Shown here: one piece after another, positions 1 through 7,012 of the stretch
How positions within the stretch are numbered: position 1 is the stretch's first letter
Layout of the letters: each line of letters starts with the position of its first letter
Origin: Anaeroplasmataceae bacterium
GTDB lineage: Bacteria > Bacillota_I > Bacilli_A > Acholeplasmatales > Anaeroplasmataceae
NCBI GenBank assembly: GCA_020025015.1
Contig: JAHHSV010000029.1
Location: forward strand, 1 to 17,738
Reading direction: 5' to 3'
DNA: 17,738 bases
The notes under the pieces: model-generated
What the model was told of the DNA's origin: nothing
The model's input: the letters and a program-made list of their open reading frames with translations, nothing else
Databases searched by the model: none
Made by a program: the position numbers and the translations under genes

Positions 1-56
1 ATTTTCAGGCTAATGTTTGATTATTTTTGGGAAATTTTCAAAAGATATTGACACCC

Positions 57-99
57 TAAATTTACAATAAATCTTTGTGTTTAAATTTACAATAAATCT
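57..99. repeat. pair of 18-bp direct repeats with internal dyad
   Basis: The word taaatttacaataaatct occurs exactly at 57-74 and again at 82-99, a 25-bp period. Each copy contains the dyad ATTTA-CAA-TAAAT. The pair lies downstream of the ATPase terminator on the minus strand, so it sits ahead of whatever minus-strand gene lies beyond the left edge. Two operator-like sites for that gene are the likeliest reading, but the gene is outside the window. Confidence 0.6.
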
Positions 100-138
100 A
101 ATTACTCTTTTTTTAAATTGACTTTTCTTCAAAAGGAT

Positions 139-167
139 AAAAAAAGCATTTTTCCGAAGAAAAACGC
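139..167 (-). terminator. Rho-independent terminator of the ATPase gene
   Basis: Read on the minus strand, the hairpin GCGTTTTTC-TTCG-GAAAAATGC (146-167) has nine pairs, one of them G-U, closed by a C(UUCG)G tetraloop. It is followed by seven T residues (139-145). It lies about 70 bp past the ATPase stop codon and fits minus-strand transcription. Confidence 0.85.
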
Positions 168-237
168 TAATTTTCTATTATTTTCGTTCCATTAATAGTG
201 CCTAAAGTTTATTATTTTATATTAATAACCACCATAA

Positions 238-1578
238 CTATTTTATAAATGATGCCATATATAAAGGAATCGTATTGATTATTCCATTTGTCCCAACATT
301 ACCATCTATTAGCTTATAATTAGCCTTTACATCATATTTTGATTTATTAGTTAATACCTCTAATAAAGATTTTGCTTTATTATTTTTAGCCTTAACCTCT
401 ATAGCAGTTAATAAATTTTGATATACAGTAACGAAATCTATTTCTAAACCACTTGATTTTGCATAGTAATATAACTTCTTATGATTTTTAGAAAATGAAT
501 CGGCTATTATATTCTCATAAATAGCACCCTTATAGATTTTTAAATCTCCTGTTAATATACTATTGGCACTTGTTTCATCTAGCATTGCAACGAATAGACC
601 GGTATCTGCCATATAAATTTTAAAGGCAGACTTATCCTTATTTCCTTCTAAAGGAAGCTCAAGTACATTTAAATTATAGGCTCTATTTATTAAGCCATAT
701 TCCTCAAGCCATATAATAGCGTCTAGATATTCTCTTCCTCTAGCATTTTTACTAATCTCGCTATAAATAAACTTTTTATTTTTCTTTGCCAATTGAGCAG
801 GAATAACGTTATATACATCTATTATTCTTGTTAATAGAGATTCATCAATTTCTGTATTATCATCATCATTTAGATGTTTAGCAAAGTCATCCTTAAATGA
901 TTCTAAAAGTCCTAATTGGAAGTCTCTAACCATCTGTAAATTATGTGTTTCAATAAATGTAGAAACAACATCAGGCATTCCACCAACACATAAATATTCC
1001 TTAAAATATCTCATTATATTATCATTGATTGGCTTTGGAACACCTTTTAAGCTATTAAATGATTGATTAAGCATCTGTAAGGCATTCTCATTTACTCCAA
1101 TAGCCCAAAGATATTCCTCAAAATCCATAGGCTTCATCTCAATCGTTTTCTCAAAGCCTACTGGAATACTAGAATTTTGCTTTTTATATCCTCTAAGTCC
1201 GATTAAAGATCCCGTAGCAATAATATCATAGCTTCCATCCTCCATAAAAGCTTTTATTGAAGAACGTGCTCTACTACATTCTTGTATTTCATCAAATATT
1301 ATAACAGTTTTCCCTGGTACAAATTGTTGGTTTGTATAATAAGATGATAAATATGTTATTAATAAAGGAACACTTAAATTACCGTTAAAATATTCTTTAA
1401 CCTCGGTGTCGTTCATAAAATTAATATATACAACATTCTCGTAATTACTATAAGCAAAGCTTTTGGCTATAGTAGTTTTACCTATTTGACGTAATCCTTT
1501 TATTATTAAGGCTCTTTTTTTGATTTTTAAGCTTTCATACCATGCTTCTATTTCACTATATATTTTTCTTTTAAACAT
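238..1578 (-). CDS. AAA ATPase with DUF4143-type C-terminal domain
   Basis: 446 aa, counted from the ATG at 1576-1578. That start has AAGGTG six bases upstream; the GTG at 1585-1587 that would extend the frame is itself part of this ribosome-binding site. Residues 28-36 are a Walker A loop (GLRQIGKTT), 92-100 a Walker B strand (VIIFDEIQE) and 119-127 a sensor-like strand (IIATGSLIG). This is the AAA_14 domain. The C-terminal part, typical of DUF4143 proteins, holds E379-I-D381 followed by E394-V-K396, resembling the D...ExK core of restriction-like nucleases. The family is widespread and often present in several copies per genome; its substrate is not established. The gene appears monocistronic, with its own promoter, repeats and terminator. 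It could be a regulatory or defence ATPase; I cannot decide. The frame is intact and full length for the family. Confidence 0.88.
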   Translation of the reverse strand: MFKRKIYSEIEAWYESLKIKKRALIIKGLRQIGKTTIAKSFAYSNYENVVYINFMNDTEVKEYFNGNLSVPLLITYLSSYYTNQQFVPGKTVIIFDEIQECSRARSSIKAFMEDGSYDIIATGSLIGLRGYKKQNSSIPVGFEKTIEMKPMDFEEYLWAIGVNENALQMLNQSFNSLKGVPKPINDNIMRYFKEYLCVGGMPDVVSTFIETHNLQMVRDFQLGLLESFKDDFAKHLNDDDNTEIDESLLTRIIDVYNVIPAQLAKKNKKFIYSEISKNARGREYLDAIIWLEEYGLINRAYNLNVLELPLEGNKDKSAFKIYMADTGLFVAMLDETSANSILTGDLKIYKGAIYENIIADSFSKNHKKLYYYAKSSGLEIDFVTVYQNLLTAIEVKAKNNKAKSLLEVLTNKSKYDVKANYKLIDGNVGTNGIINTIPLYMASFIK

Positions 1579-1598
1579 AATAATCACCTTCTAAATAT

Positions 1599-1627
1599 AG
1601 TTTACACGTTTTTCAAGGGAATATCAA
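1599..1627 (-). promoter_or_regulatory. predicted sigma-A promoter of the ATPase gene
   Basis: On the minus strand TTGATA (1622-1627) and TAAACT (1599-1604) are separated by exactly 17 bp. Transcription would start near 1592, leaving a leader of about 14 nt before the ATG at 1578. The 17-bp spacer is almost exactly the core of the first dyad repeat, so a protein bound there would block polymerase. Confidence 0.5.
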
Positions 1628-1720
1628 TAATATTTATCACGTTTTTAAAGTGAAAACCAGAAATCGCTCACATTTTTTAAGTGAGATACAATGCTCTTTA
1701 TCACGTTTTTCAAGGGAAAA
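1601..1720. repeat. array of four TCAC-N9-GTGA dyad repeats
   Basis: On the plus strand four related sites occur: ACAC-gtttttcaa-GGGA (1604-1620), TCAC-gtttttaaa-GTGA (1637-1653), TCAC-attttttaa-GTGA (1668-1684, with flanking C/G making a 5-bp arm) and TCAC-gtttttcaa-GGGA (1701-1717). Their starts are 33, 31 and 33 bp apart, about three helical turns, so they face the same side of the DNA. The array fills the gap between the rlmD terminator and the ATPase ribosome-binding site. It looks like a multi-site operator; the binding protein is unknown. Confidence 0.75.
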
Positions 1721-1723
1721 TTA

Positions 1724-1757
1724 GAAAAAAGCTAGAATGCATCATACACTCTAGCTT
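1724..1757 (-). terminator. Rho-independent terminator of rlmD
   Basis: Minus-strand hairpin with the 8-bp arms AAGCTAGA (1750-1757) and TCTAGCTT (1729-1736), extendable inward through G-U pairs, followed by TTTTTTC. It starts 14 bp after the rlmD stop and ends next to the last dyad repeat of the ATPase control region. Confidence 0.85.
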
Positions 1758-1770
1758 CTAATATATTAAA

Positions 1771-3117
1771 TTATTTTCTTTCCATCAATACTACTGCTTC
1801 CACCTTAGCAGTTTGAGGGAACATATCAACAGGTTGAATATAACGAATCTTATAGTCATTAGTTAAAATGTTTAAATCCTTAGCTAATGTTGAAGGATTA
1901 CATGATACATAAACAATACGTTTAATATTTGCCTTTAAAATTGAATCAATCAATTCTTCACCTAAGCCTGTACGAGGTGGGTCAAATACTGCAACATCAA
2001 AGGTTAAATCCTTAGCTAATAATTCTGGTAATAGCTTAGCTGTATTACCTTGGCTAAAGGAAATGTTTTTAATCTTATTTAGCTTTTGATTTTCAATAGC
2101 AGCAGTGATTGCTTCCTTATTATACTCAATACCAACTACTTCCTTGCTTACATTAGCTAGGTAGCTTGCAATTGTACCAACACCACAATAAGCATCTAAT
2201 ACGACTTCCTTATGAGAAAGCTTAGCAGCCTTCTTAACCTGCTCATATAAAACCTCAGTTTGAGCTGTATTTAACTGGAAGAAGGTTGTTGGATAAATAT
2301 TAAATTTATACCTACCAATAGTTTCAATAATGCTCTTCTTACCACCAATAAAGATTGTCTTTTCACCAAAAATTTCATGGGTTTTAAAATCATCATTAAC
2401 ATTTACATAAACAGAGTCAGCAAGCTTTCTTGCAACAATTGATTTAGCAAATTCCTGAATCTCATGATCAAATTCCTTAACAACTAAGCAGATTAAGCTT
2501 TCACGTGTGTTTTTAGCAACTCTTGTTACTAAGTAACGCCAGCTATAATCCTCACAGCCAAATGATTTAATATCTAGCTCATTTGATAATTCAATTACCT
2601 TTTGATTAATCTCATTAATCTTTTCATCCTGAACCATACATGAATCAATAGCGAAGCTCTTATTTGTTCCTTCTTCAATCATTGATACAGCATTCTTACC
2701 CATATTACGTCTAACAACAAGAGTAGATTTATTACGATAGTTAAATGGATTTTCCTGCGTAATAGTTGGTTTAATCTCAAAGCTTTGTGGGTTTAGCTTA
2801 GTGTAGCGACGAATTGCTTCTATTATCGCCTCACGCTTAAATTCTCCCATTTTCACGTTGTCAATGTGCATTGTTTGACAAGCACCACATTGTGAAAAAT
2901 AAGGACAAACTGGAGTAACACGACTCTTTGATGTTTTCTTATATTCAATTACCTTACCAAAGGCCATCTTTGGCATAGTCTTAGTTATTTCAATATTAAC
3001 ACCCTCACCAGGAATTGCATCCTTAACAAAGACTGCTAATTTATTGTAAAAGCCGATGCCCTCACCATTAATACCTAATCTTTTTATATCAAGAATAAAG
3101 CTTTGTTTTTCGTCCAT
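1771..3117 (-). CDS. rlmD: 23S rRNA (uracil-5-)-methyltransferase, RlmD/RlmCD family
   Basis: 448 aa, full length. It methylates C5 of uridines in 23S rRNA using S-adenosylmethionine. An N-terminal TRAM-like OB domain (about 1-65) is followed by four cysteines for a 4Fe-4S cluster (C71, C77, C80, C160). The SAM-binding fold has FFQLN (279-283), DAYCGVGT (308-315), DPPRTGL (379-385), the catalytic cysteine in SCNPS (C406) and a C-terminal E440 in the base position. In Firmicutes one such enzyme (RlmCD) can modify both U747 and U1939, so the exact target is not certain from sequence. The ATG follows a good AAGGAG. A candidate -10 TATAAT lies at 3200-3205 with only a weak -35 (CTTTAA). The gene stands alone, divergent from the tRNA cluster. 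Confidence 0.93.
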   Translation of the reverse strand: MDEKQSFILDIKRLGINGEGIGFYNKLAVFVKDAIPGEGVNIEITKTMPKMAFGKVIEYKKTSKSRVTPVCPYFSQCGACQTMHIDNVKMGEFKREAIIEAIRRYTKLNPQSFEIKPTITQENPFNYRNKSTLVVRRNMGKNAVSMIEEGTNKSFAIDSCMVQDEKINEINQKVIELSNELDIKSFGCEDYSWRYLVTRVAKNTRESLICLVVKEFDHEIQEFAKSIVARKLADSVYVNVNDDFKTHEIFGEKTIFIGGKKSIIETIGRYKFNIYPTTFFQLNTAQTEVLYEQVKKAAKLSHKEVVLDAYCGVGTIASYLANVSKEVVGIEYNKEAITAAIENQKLNKIKNISFSQGNTAKLLPELLAKDLTFDVAVFDPPRTGLGEELIDSILKANIKRIVYVSCNPSTLAKDLNILTNDYKIRYIQPVDMFPQTAKVEAVVLMERK

Positions 3118-3316
3118 AAATACTCTCCTTTAGAATATCTTTTATAATCTTAAATATCATACTAGAAAAAAGATAAAAAATAAATATCTTTCACTATAAA
3201 TTATAACATTTTAATCATTTTTTTAAAGTAATACTTGATTATTTAATTAAAAGATAGTAAAATAAATAGCGCTTGGTGGTAGTAAAAGATATGTTGAAAA
3301 AAATGTAAAAAAATAC
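3118..3316. other. divergent intergenic region, rlmD / tRNA cluster
   Basis: About 200 bp of very AT-rich DNA without an open frame of any length. It holds the rlmD ribosome-binding site (AAGGAG, minus strand, about 3124-3129) and a possible minus-strand -10 box TATAAT (3200-3205). I see no repeat or convincing RNA fold in the remaining part. Confidence 0.6.
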
Positions 3317-3345
3317 TTGCATCAAGACAACGCTTATGATATAAT
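3317..3345 (+). promoter_or_regulatory. sigma-A promoter of the tRNA cluster
   Basis: TTGCAT (3317-3322) and TATAAT (3340-3345) are separated by exactly 17 bp. The predicted start, near 3352, is only a few bases before the first tRNA. This is the only evident plus-strand transcription unit in the window. Confidence 0.85.
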
Positions 3346-3355
3346 AAACAAGCGT

Positions 3356-3432
3356 GGTCCGGTGGTGTAGTTGGTTAACATGTCAGTCTGTCACACTGGA
3401 GATCACGGGTTCAAGTCCCGTCCGGACCGCCA
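3356..3432 (+). tRNA. tRNA-Asp (GTC)
   Basis: Acceptor GGTCCGG pairs perfectly with CCGGACC. The anticodon stem TCAGT/ACTGG encloses the loop CTGTCAC with anticodon GTC (3390-3392). The T arm is ACGGG-TTCAAGT-CCCGT. Discriminator is G and CCA is encoded. First gene of a four-tRNA unit. Confidence 0.95.
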
Positions 3433-3440
3433 AATATTTT

Positions 3441-3517
3441 GCGCTCGTAGATCAATTGGATAGATCGTTTGACTACGGATCAAAAGGCTAGGGGTTCAAA
3501 TCCTCTCGGGCGCGCCA
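3441..3517 (+). tRNA. tRNA-Arg (ACG)
   Basis: Acceptor GCGCTCG pairs with CGGGCGC (one T-G pair). The D stem is GATC/GATC, the anticodon stem TTTGA/TCAAA, and the loop CTACGGA carries anticodon ACG. The T arm is AGGGG-TTCAAAT-CCTCT and CCA is encoded. A34 would need deamination to inosine by a TadA enzyme to read CGU, CGC and CGA. Confidence 0.94.
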
Positions 3518-3527
3518 TTTTAATATT

Positions 3528-3604
3528 CGGGAAGTAGCTTAGCTTGGTAGAGCGCCTGGTTTGGGACCAGGAGGTCGCAGGTTCAAATCCTGTCTTCCCG
3601 ACCA
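3528..3604 (+). tRNA. tRNA-Pro (TGG)
   Basis: Acceptor CGGGAAG pairs with CTTCCCG. The anticodon stem CCTGG/CCAGG encloses the loop TTTGGGA with anticodon TGG. The T arm is GCAGG-TTCAAAT-CCTGT and CCA is encoded. Confidence 0.95.
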
Positions 3605-3617
3605 TCTTTTTTTATAA

Positions 3618-3691
3618 GCAGGTGTAGTTTAATGGTAGAACCTCAGCCTTCCAAGCTGATTACGTGAGTTCGATTCTCATCACCTGCTCCA
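3618..3691 (+). tRNA. tRNA-Gly (TCC)
   Basis: Acceptor GCAGGTG pairs with CACCTGC. The anticodon stem TCAGC/GCTGA encloses the loop CTTCCAA with anticodon TCC. The D loop is short, as usual for this tRNA. Discriminator is T and CCA is encoded. Last gene of the cluster. Confidence 0.95.
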
Positions 3692-3701
3692 TTTTTTTAT
3701 C

Positions 3702-3724
3702 AAAGGACTTAGGTTCTTTTTTTT
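3702..3724 (+). terminator. weak terminator of the tRNA cluster
   Basis: AAAGGAC-TTAG-GTTCTTT forms a seven-pair stem with one G-U, directly followed by a run of eight T residues counted with the stem's last bases. It lies 10 bp past tRNA-Gly. The stem is AT-rich; a stronger hairpin lies just beyond and may serve as backup. Confidence 0.6.
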
Positions 3725-3726
3725 AT

Positions 3727-3777
3727 AAAAAATAAGCCTCATTCTTCTTTTTAGAAGTTTGAGGCTTTATTTTTTAT
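3727..3777. terminator. bidirectional terminator between tRNA cluster and cvfB
   Basis: AATAAGCCTCA...TGAGGCTTTATT form the outer stem (one bulged base), with TTCT/AGAA pairing inside. The stem is flanked by A and T runs on both sides, so it has a T tail in either direction. It overlaps the cvfB stop codon (3774-3776) and separates the two convergent units. Confidence 0.85.
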
Positions 3778-4610
3778 TTTACTAATCTAGTTATATTATC
3801 TTCAAAATCAATTTTTCTTTCACGATAAAGCTCACCATAAGCTCTTTTAAATGCCTTTCTGCTCATGCGGAAGGCTTTTTCTATTTCTTCAGCACTTGAT
3901 TTAGCAGTAAATGGCATTTCACCACCATGATCATTTAAATAATTGATTAGAATTTCTTCATCGGTTACCATTTGTTTTTCCTTAACCTCAATTAAGGTAC
4001 CATAAACATCAGTATCAGTAATCTTAGTAATTTTTACCTTTACTAGCTCACCAATTCTATGCTTACCACGAGCCATTATATAAGGAACAAAGATAAAGAC
4101 AAAATCCTTAGTTACCAAACCATAGCCACCCTTATTAGTTAAGCAAATAGTAGCATCATAGGTCATGTTTTCAATAACATCACCAGTCTTAGCCTTAAGG
4201 CAAATTTCCTTATTTACAGGTCTAGCTACTAAGCTATTCTTTTTTGGCTTTAAAATAATAGGAAGCATCTCACCAACTAAAGGCCATGATTCACGCTTAT
4301 AAGGTAGAGAGTCTGAAGAAACTAAAACATCCTTACTTGTATGAATATCAACAAACAATCCCTCATCACGTACCTCAACAACCTCACAGAAGGCAGGCTT
4401 AAATGATGTAGCTAATACATCCTTAGTTTGAGCACAGAAACGACCCTTATTATCAAAGTAAACAAAGGCACTAACCATTTCGTTTACCTCATATTCTCTA
4501 GCAGCCTGACGATAGTGCATTAAAATTTCAACCTCACCATCATTTAGCATATAACCTAAATCGGTTTTTCTTGTTATTTTAAATTTGTAAAACTTACCTG
4601 CTTCTATCAT
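3774..4610 (-). CDS. cvfB: CvfB-type S1 RNA-binding protein
   Basis: 278 aa. Proteins of this family (YitL/CvfB) carry several S1-type OB domains followed by a C-terminal winged helix and bind RNA; in Staphylococcus CvfB influences virulence gene expression. Here the OB-like strands run over about residues 1-210 (the first starts at GKFYKFKITRKTDLGYML). The last 60 residues form the winged helix (NYLNDHGGEMPFT...AFKRAYGELYRERKI). The ATG at 4608-4610 overlaps the stop of the 46-aa gene upstream by one base (TAATG), so translation is probably coupled. It is the last gene of the ybeY-cdd-era-recO operon. Its RNA targets cannot be read from sequence. Confidence 0.88.
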   Translation of the reverse strand: MIEAGKFYKFKITRKTDLGYMLNDGEVEILMHYRQAAREYEVNEMVSAFVYFDNKGRFCAQTKDVLATSFKPAFCEVVEVRDEGLFVDIHTSKDVLVSSDSLPYKRESWPLVGEMLPIILKPKKNSLVARPVNKEICLKAKTGDVIENMTYDATICLTNKGGYGLVTKDFVFIFVPYIMARGKHRIGELVKVKITKITDTDVYGTLIEVKEKQMVTDEEILINYLNDHGGEMPFTAKSSAEEIEKAFRMSRKAFKRAYGELYRERKIDFEDNITRLVK

Positions 4611-4750
4611 TAGTTTCTGTCTCCATCCTTATAATTTCTATCTGTTTGTTCTTCATACATCGTACGTTTTTCCTTAAAGCTTTGCTTCTTATAATTTGAC
4701 TCAAAGCGTTTAATTAATTCTTGTTCCTTCTTAGTTAATTCCTGTTTCAT
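4610..4750 (-). CDS. small highly charged protein, 46 aa, unknown function
   Basis: The frame begins MKQELTKKEQELIKRFES and ends DRNYKDGDRN. It is rich in Lys, Glu and Arg, contains no hydrophobic segment, and is predicted mostly helical, so it would be cytosolic. The ATG has TAGGTGG five bases upstream, overlapping the stop codon of the CPBP gene, and its own stop overlaps the cvfB start. This double coupling and intact frame argue that it is translated. I do not recognise a family. It could be a small regulator of a neighbour or a lineage-specific protein. Confidence 0.7.
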   Translation of the reverse strand: MKQELTKKEQELIKRFESNYKKQSFKEKRTMYEEQTDRNYKDGDRN

Positions 4751-4759
4751 CTAAGCCAC

Positions 4760-5506
4760 CTATACAAAAATCAAAATAAATGCCAACAAATTGTTTAGCA
4801 TATGAATACCAATACTTACATAAATATTTCTTGTTCGCTCATAGGTAAAGGCTAAAAATAAGCCTGAAAATAAATATGGTATTGTCATTAAAATAAAATC
4901 CAATGCCGCTGCTCTAGTTGATAGCATATGTGGCAAAGCAAAGAATACAGTAGCTACTACATAATATAGCCATCTACTTTTATCTAAGGTTAAATCACCT
5001 ATTGATTTTCTAAATATCATTTCCTCAGCAAAAGGAGCACAAATAACAACACTTATAAACACTCCTATTTTACTGCCATATTTTATCATGTTTACAATTG
5101 AATTTTGATTATCTGATTCTCCAACCCCAGCTAAGCTCGTTAGGTATGAAATCAAATAAGAAACTCCATATAAAATTCCAAAGCCGACTACTATCCAAAT
5201 TAGATATTTTATTACCTTAAAGCTCTTAATGTCTTCCTTTAAGTCCTTTAAATTATACAAAAACAAGGTAACAAATAAGCTTAAATAGGTAAATAATGTA
5301 GTATAGCTTGAGGTAATATTTATTTCCTTTATTAAATTAGGATATTCCTCAGGCTTAGCAATTGCTTGAAATAGAGTAGAAAATTCTAAATTATAGATAT
5401 TCGCTACTACGGCTCCAACCACTAAGCTTAAAATTAAATTCACAAAAACAAATATTATTAGATATAGTAAAATGTTTATACCTGCGTGTAATCTTTTCTC
5501 GTTCAT
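4760..5506 (-). CDS. CPBP-family intramembrane metalloprotease
   Basis: 248 aa with about six hydrophobic segments. It has the three motifs of the CPBP (CAAX protease / bacteriocin-processing, Abi) family: EEMIFR (E161, E162, R166), FALPH (H193) and HMLNN (H235, N239), which form the membrane-embedded active site. Family members cleave prenylated proteins or peptides, or serve in bacteriocin self-immunity; the substrate here is unknown and no bacteriocin gene is nearby. It overlaps the recO stop by four bases (ATGA) and is cotranscribed with recombination and ribosome-assembly genes, so a housekeeping role is more likely than immunity. Confidence 0.88.
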   Translation of the reverse strand: MNEKRLHAGINILLYLIIFVFVNLILSLVVGAVVANIYNLEFSTLFQAIAKPEEYPNLIKEINITSSYTTLFTYLSLFVTLFLYNLKDLKEDIKSFKVIKYLIWIVVGFGILYGVSYLISYLTSLAGVGESDNQNSIVNMIKYGSKIGVFISVVICAPFAEEMIFRKSIGDLTLDKSRWLYYVVATVFFALPHMLSTRAAALDFILMTIPYLFSGLFLAFTYERTRNIYVSIGIHMLNNLLAFILIFV

Positions 5507-6093
5507 ATAAACCTCATAACCTTTTTTATATTTTTAAAATAAACTATATCTTCTCTCTCATAATAATTAAGGACCTCTAAAATGTCATCTTTAATTATTA
5601 AATCATCACTCGTTAATTCATTAGAGTAGGCCTTAACTGCCTTAACCCTAAGGCTATTAGAAAAGCCTTTAAATTCTAAATCAAGGATACCAAAAACCTT
5701 AAGCATTTTAACTAAATAGCTAAAAAAGCATTGATAGGAGCTTTCATTTTTCTCAAGCTCTAATAAGGAATTTAGGGTAAAATTAAAAATTCTTTCATAG
5801 CGCTCATCATTAGATTGACGAGCAAGCTCTAAAATTATTTCTGCCATAGCCAAAAGGCTAAGGCTATTTTTAATATTTGAAAAGCTATTTAATATCTCAA
5901 ATTCACTTAAGTATTTTAAATTACTTCCTCTAGCCTCATACCTTATATAGGTAATTTCTGAAATACCTAAAAGTCCTTTTTTATAGTCCTTAGCTCGGCT
6001 TGCTAAAAAGCTATCTAAGCCTTCCTTAGTATATAAATAAACCAGCTTTGACTTTTCCTTATAATCAAGAGTCTTATAGATTAAGCCATCCAT
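5503..6093 (-). CDS. recO: DNA repair protein RecO
   Basis: 196 aa. RecO works with RecF/RecR to load RecA on SSB-coated single-stranded DNA. The start chosen is the ATG at 6091-6093, one base after the era stop. It begins MDGLIYKTLDYKEKSKLV, matching the usual RecO N-terminal OB domain; a TTG-started extension into era would add nine non-conserved residues. The helical C-terminal part (LSLLAMAEIILELARQ...YLVKMLKVFGI) is recognisable. The protein is shorter than typical RecO (about 240-255 aa) and has a single cysteine, so the zinc-binding cysteines of many homologues are absent. The stop is TGA and overlaps the CPBP start. Confidence 0.85.
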   Translation of the reverse strand: MDGLIYKTLDYKEKSKLVYLYTKEGLDSFLASRAKDYKKGLLGISEITYIRYEARGSNLKYLSEFEILNSFSNIKNSLSLLAMAEIILELARQSNDERYERIFNFTLNSLLELEKNESSYQCFFSYLVKMLKVFGILDLEFKGFSNSLRVKAVKAYSNELTSDDLIIKDDILEVLNYYEREDIVYFKNIKKVMRFI

Positions 6094-6094
6094 C

Positions 6095-7012
6095 TTAGTA
6101 GTTATCCTTAACGTAACCAAGCATATTTAAATCTCTTGGCTTATTACGCCAATCCTTTTTCACCTTAACCCATAAATCTAGGTGAACCTTTGTGCCTAGG
6201 AAATGGCGAATATCCATTTTAGCCTTTTCCTTAATTTGCTTAATTCGATCACCATTTTTACCAATAATTATCTTCTTTTGGCTATCACGCTCACAAATAA
6301 TTGTCGCATAAATATCCATATAATTTGGATTATCTGGTGATTGCTTCATTGAATCAATGGTTACAGCAATACTATGAGGAACCTCCTCCTCAGTTAATAA
6401 AAGAACCTTTTCTCTAATTAACTCACCAACAGTGAATCTTTCATTTTTATCAGAAATTATATCATCAGGATATAATAAAGGACCCTCTGGAATATACTTT
6501 AGAAGTTCCTTTAATAAAATATCAACATTTTTATCCTCAAGCACACTGATTGGGAATACTCCAGCAAAAGGAAATAAATCCTTATATAAAATGATTGTTT
6601 CATCAATATCATTAAGCTTCTTTAATTGATCAACCTTATTGATAACTAAGAATACTGGAGTCTTAGTATTACGTAAATTATCTAGAATAATTTCATCACC
6701 CTTTAAAACCTTCTTTAATGGTGTTGTCATAAATAATATTACATCAACACCACGTGAAGCATTAAAGGATGTATCCTGCATACGATTATCTAATTCATAA
6801 ACTGGCTTATGCACACCAGGTGTATCAATAAAGATTAATTGCTTTTCCTCATCAGTTAGGATACCTAAAATTTTATCTCTTGTTGTTTGAGGCTTATTGC
6901 TGGTTATAGCAATTTTTTTACCAATTACATGGTTTAAAAATGTTGATTTACCAACATTAGCTCTACCTATTAAGCTTACAAAGCCACTTCTAAATTCATT
7001 ATTATTCGACAT
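6095..7012 (-). CDS. era: GTPase Era
   Basis: 305 aa, full length. Era is a GTPase that binds the 3' end of 16S rRNA during 30S maturation. The N-terminal G domain has G1 GRANVGKST (16-24; most Era proteins have GRPNVGKS), the G3 motif DTPG and G4 NKVD. The C-terminal KH domain is marked by IIGKNGDRIKQI and ends at DLNMLGY. It overlaps the end of cdd by 11 bp. The order ybeY-cdd-era-recO is classic for Firmicutes and supports the assignment. Confidence 0.97.
   Translation of the reverse strand: MSNNNEFRSGFVSLIGRANVGKSTFLNHVIGKKIAITSNKPQTTRDKILGILTDEEKQLIFIDTPGVHKPVYELDNRMQDTSFNASRGVDVILFMTTPLKKVLKGDEIILDNLRNTKTPVFLVINKVDQLKKLNDIDETIILYKDLFPFAGVFPISVLEDKNVDILLKELLKYIPEGPLLYPDDIISDKNERFTVGELIREKVLLLTEEEVPHSIAVTIDSMKQSPDNPNYMDIYATIICERDSQKKIIIGKNGDRIKQIKEKAKMDIRHFLGTKVHLDLWVKVKKDWRNKPRDLNMLGYVKDNY

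Noticed and set aside
48..76. Plus-strand promoter starting with TTGACA at 48-53
   Set aside because: The base positions 17 bp downstream (ATCTTT) do not match a -10 box, and no plus-strand gene follows; the next gene on either side is minus.
238..1578. ATPase as part of a mobile element or defence island
   Set aside because: No transposase, integrase, attachment-like ends or other defence genes are visible in the window; the gene sits between ordinary housekeeping units.
1579..1587. GTG start giving a 449-aa ATPase
   Set aside because: That GTG is part of the AAGGTG ribosome-binding site for the ATG at 1576-1578; family members start at MFKRK-like sequence.
1601..1720. Possible short CRISPR array
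   Set aside because: The repeats are imperfect, only about 17-20 bp, dyad-symmetric, and separated by about 15 bp. No cas genes are near and the units coincide with a promoter, so an operator array fits better.
4760..5506. CPBP protease as bacteriocin immunity gene
   Set aside because: No precursor peptide, transporter or modification gene is nearby; it is embedded in the era-recO operon.
6094..6120. TTG-started 205-aa RecO
   Set aside because: The extra residues lie in era and do not match RecO; the ATG at 6093 gives the conserved N-terminus.
6432..6629. Plus-strand open frame inside era
   Set aside because: Lies fully antisense to a conserved gene, has no ribosome-binding site of note and a low-complexity Ser/Ile-rich product. 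The same holds for plus-strand frames at 7708-7914, 8682-8936, 10115-10360, 10781-11047 and 13875-14066.
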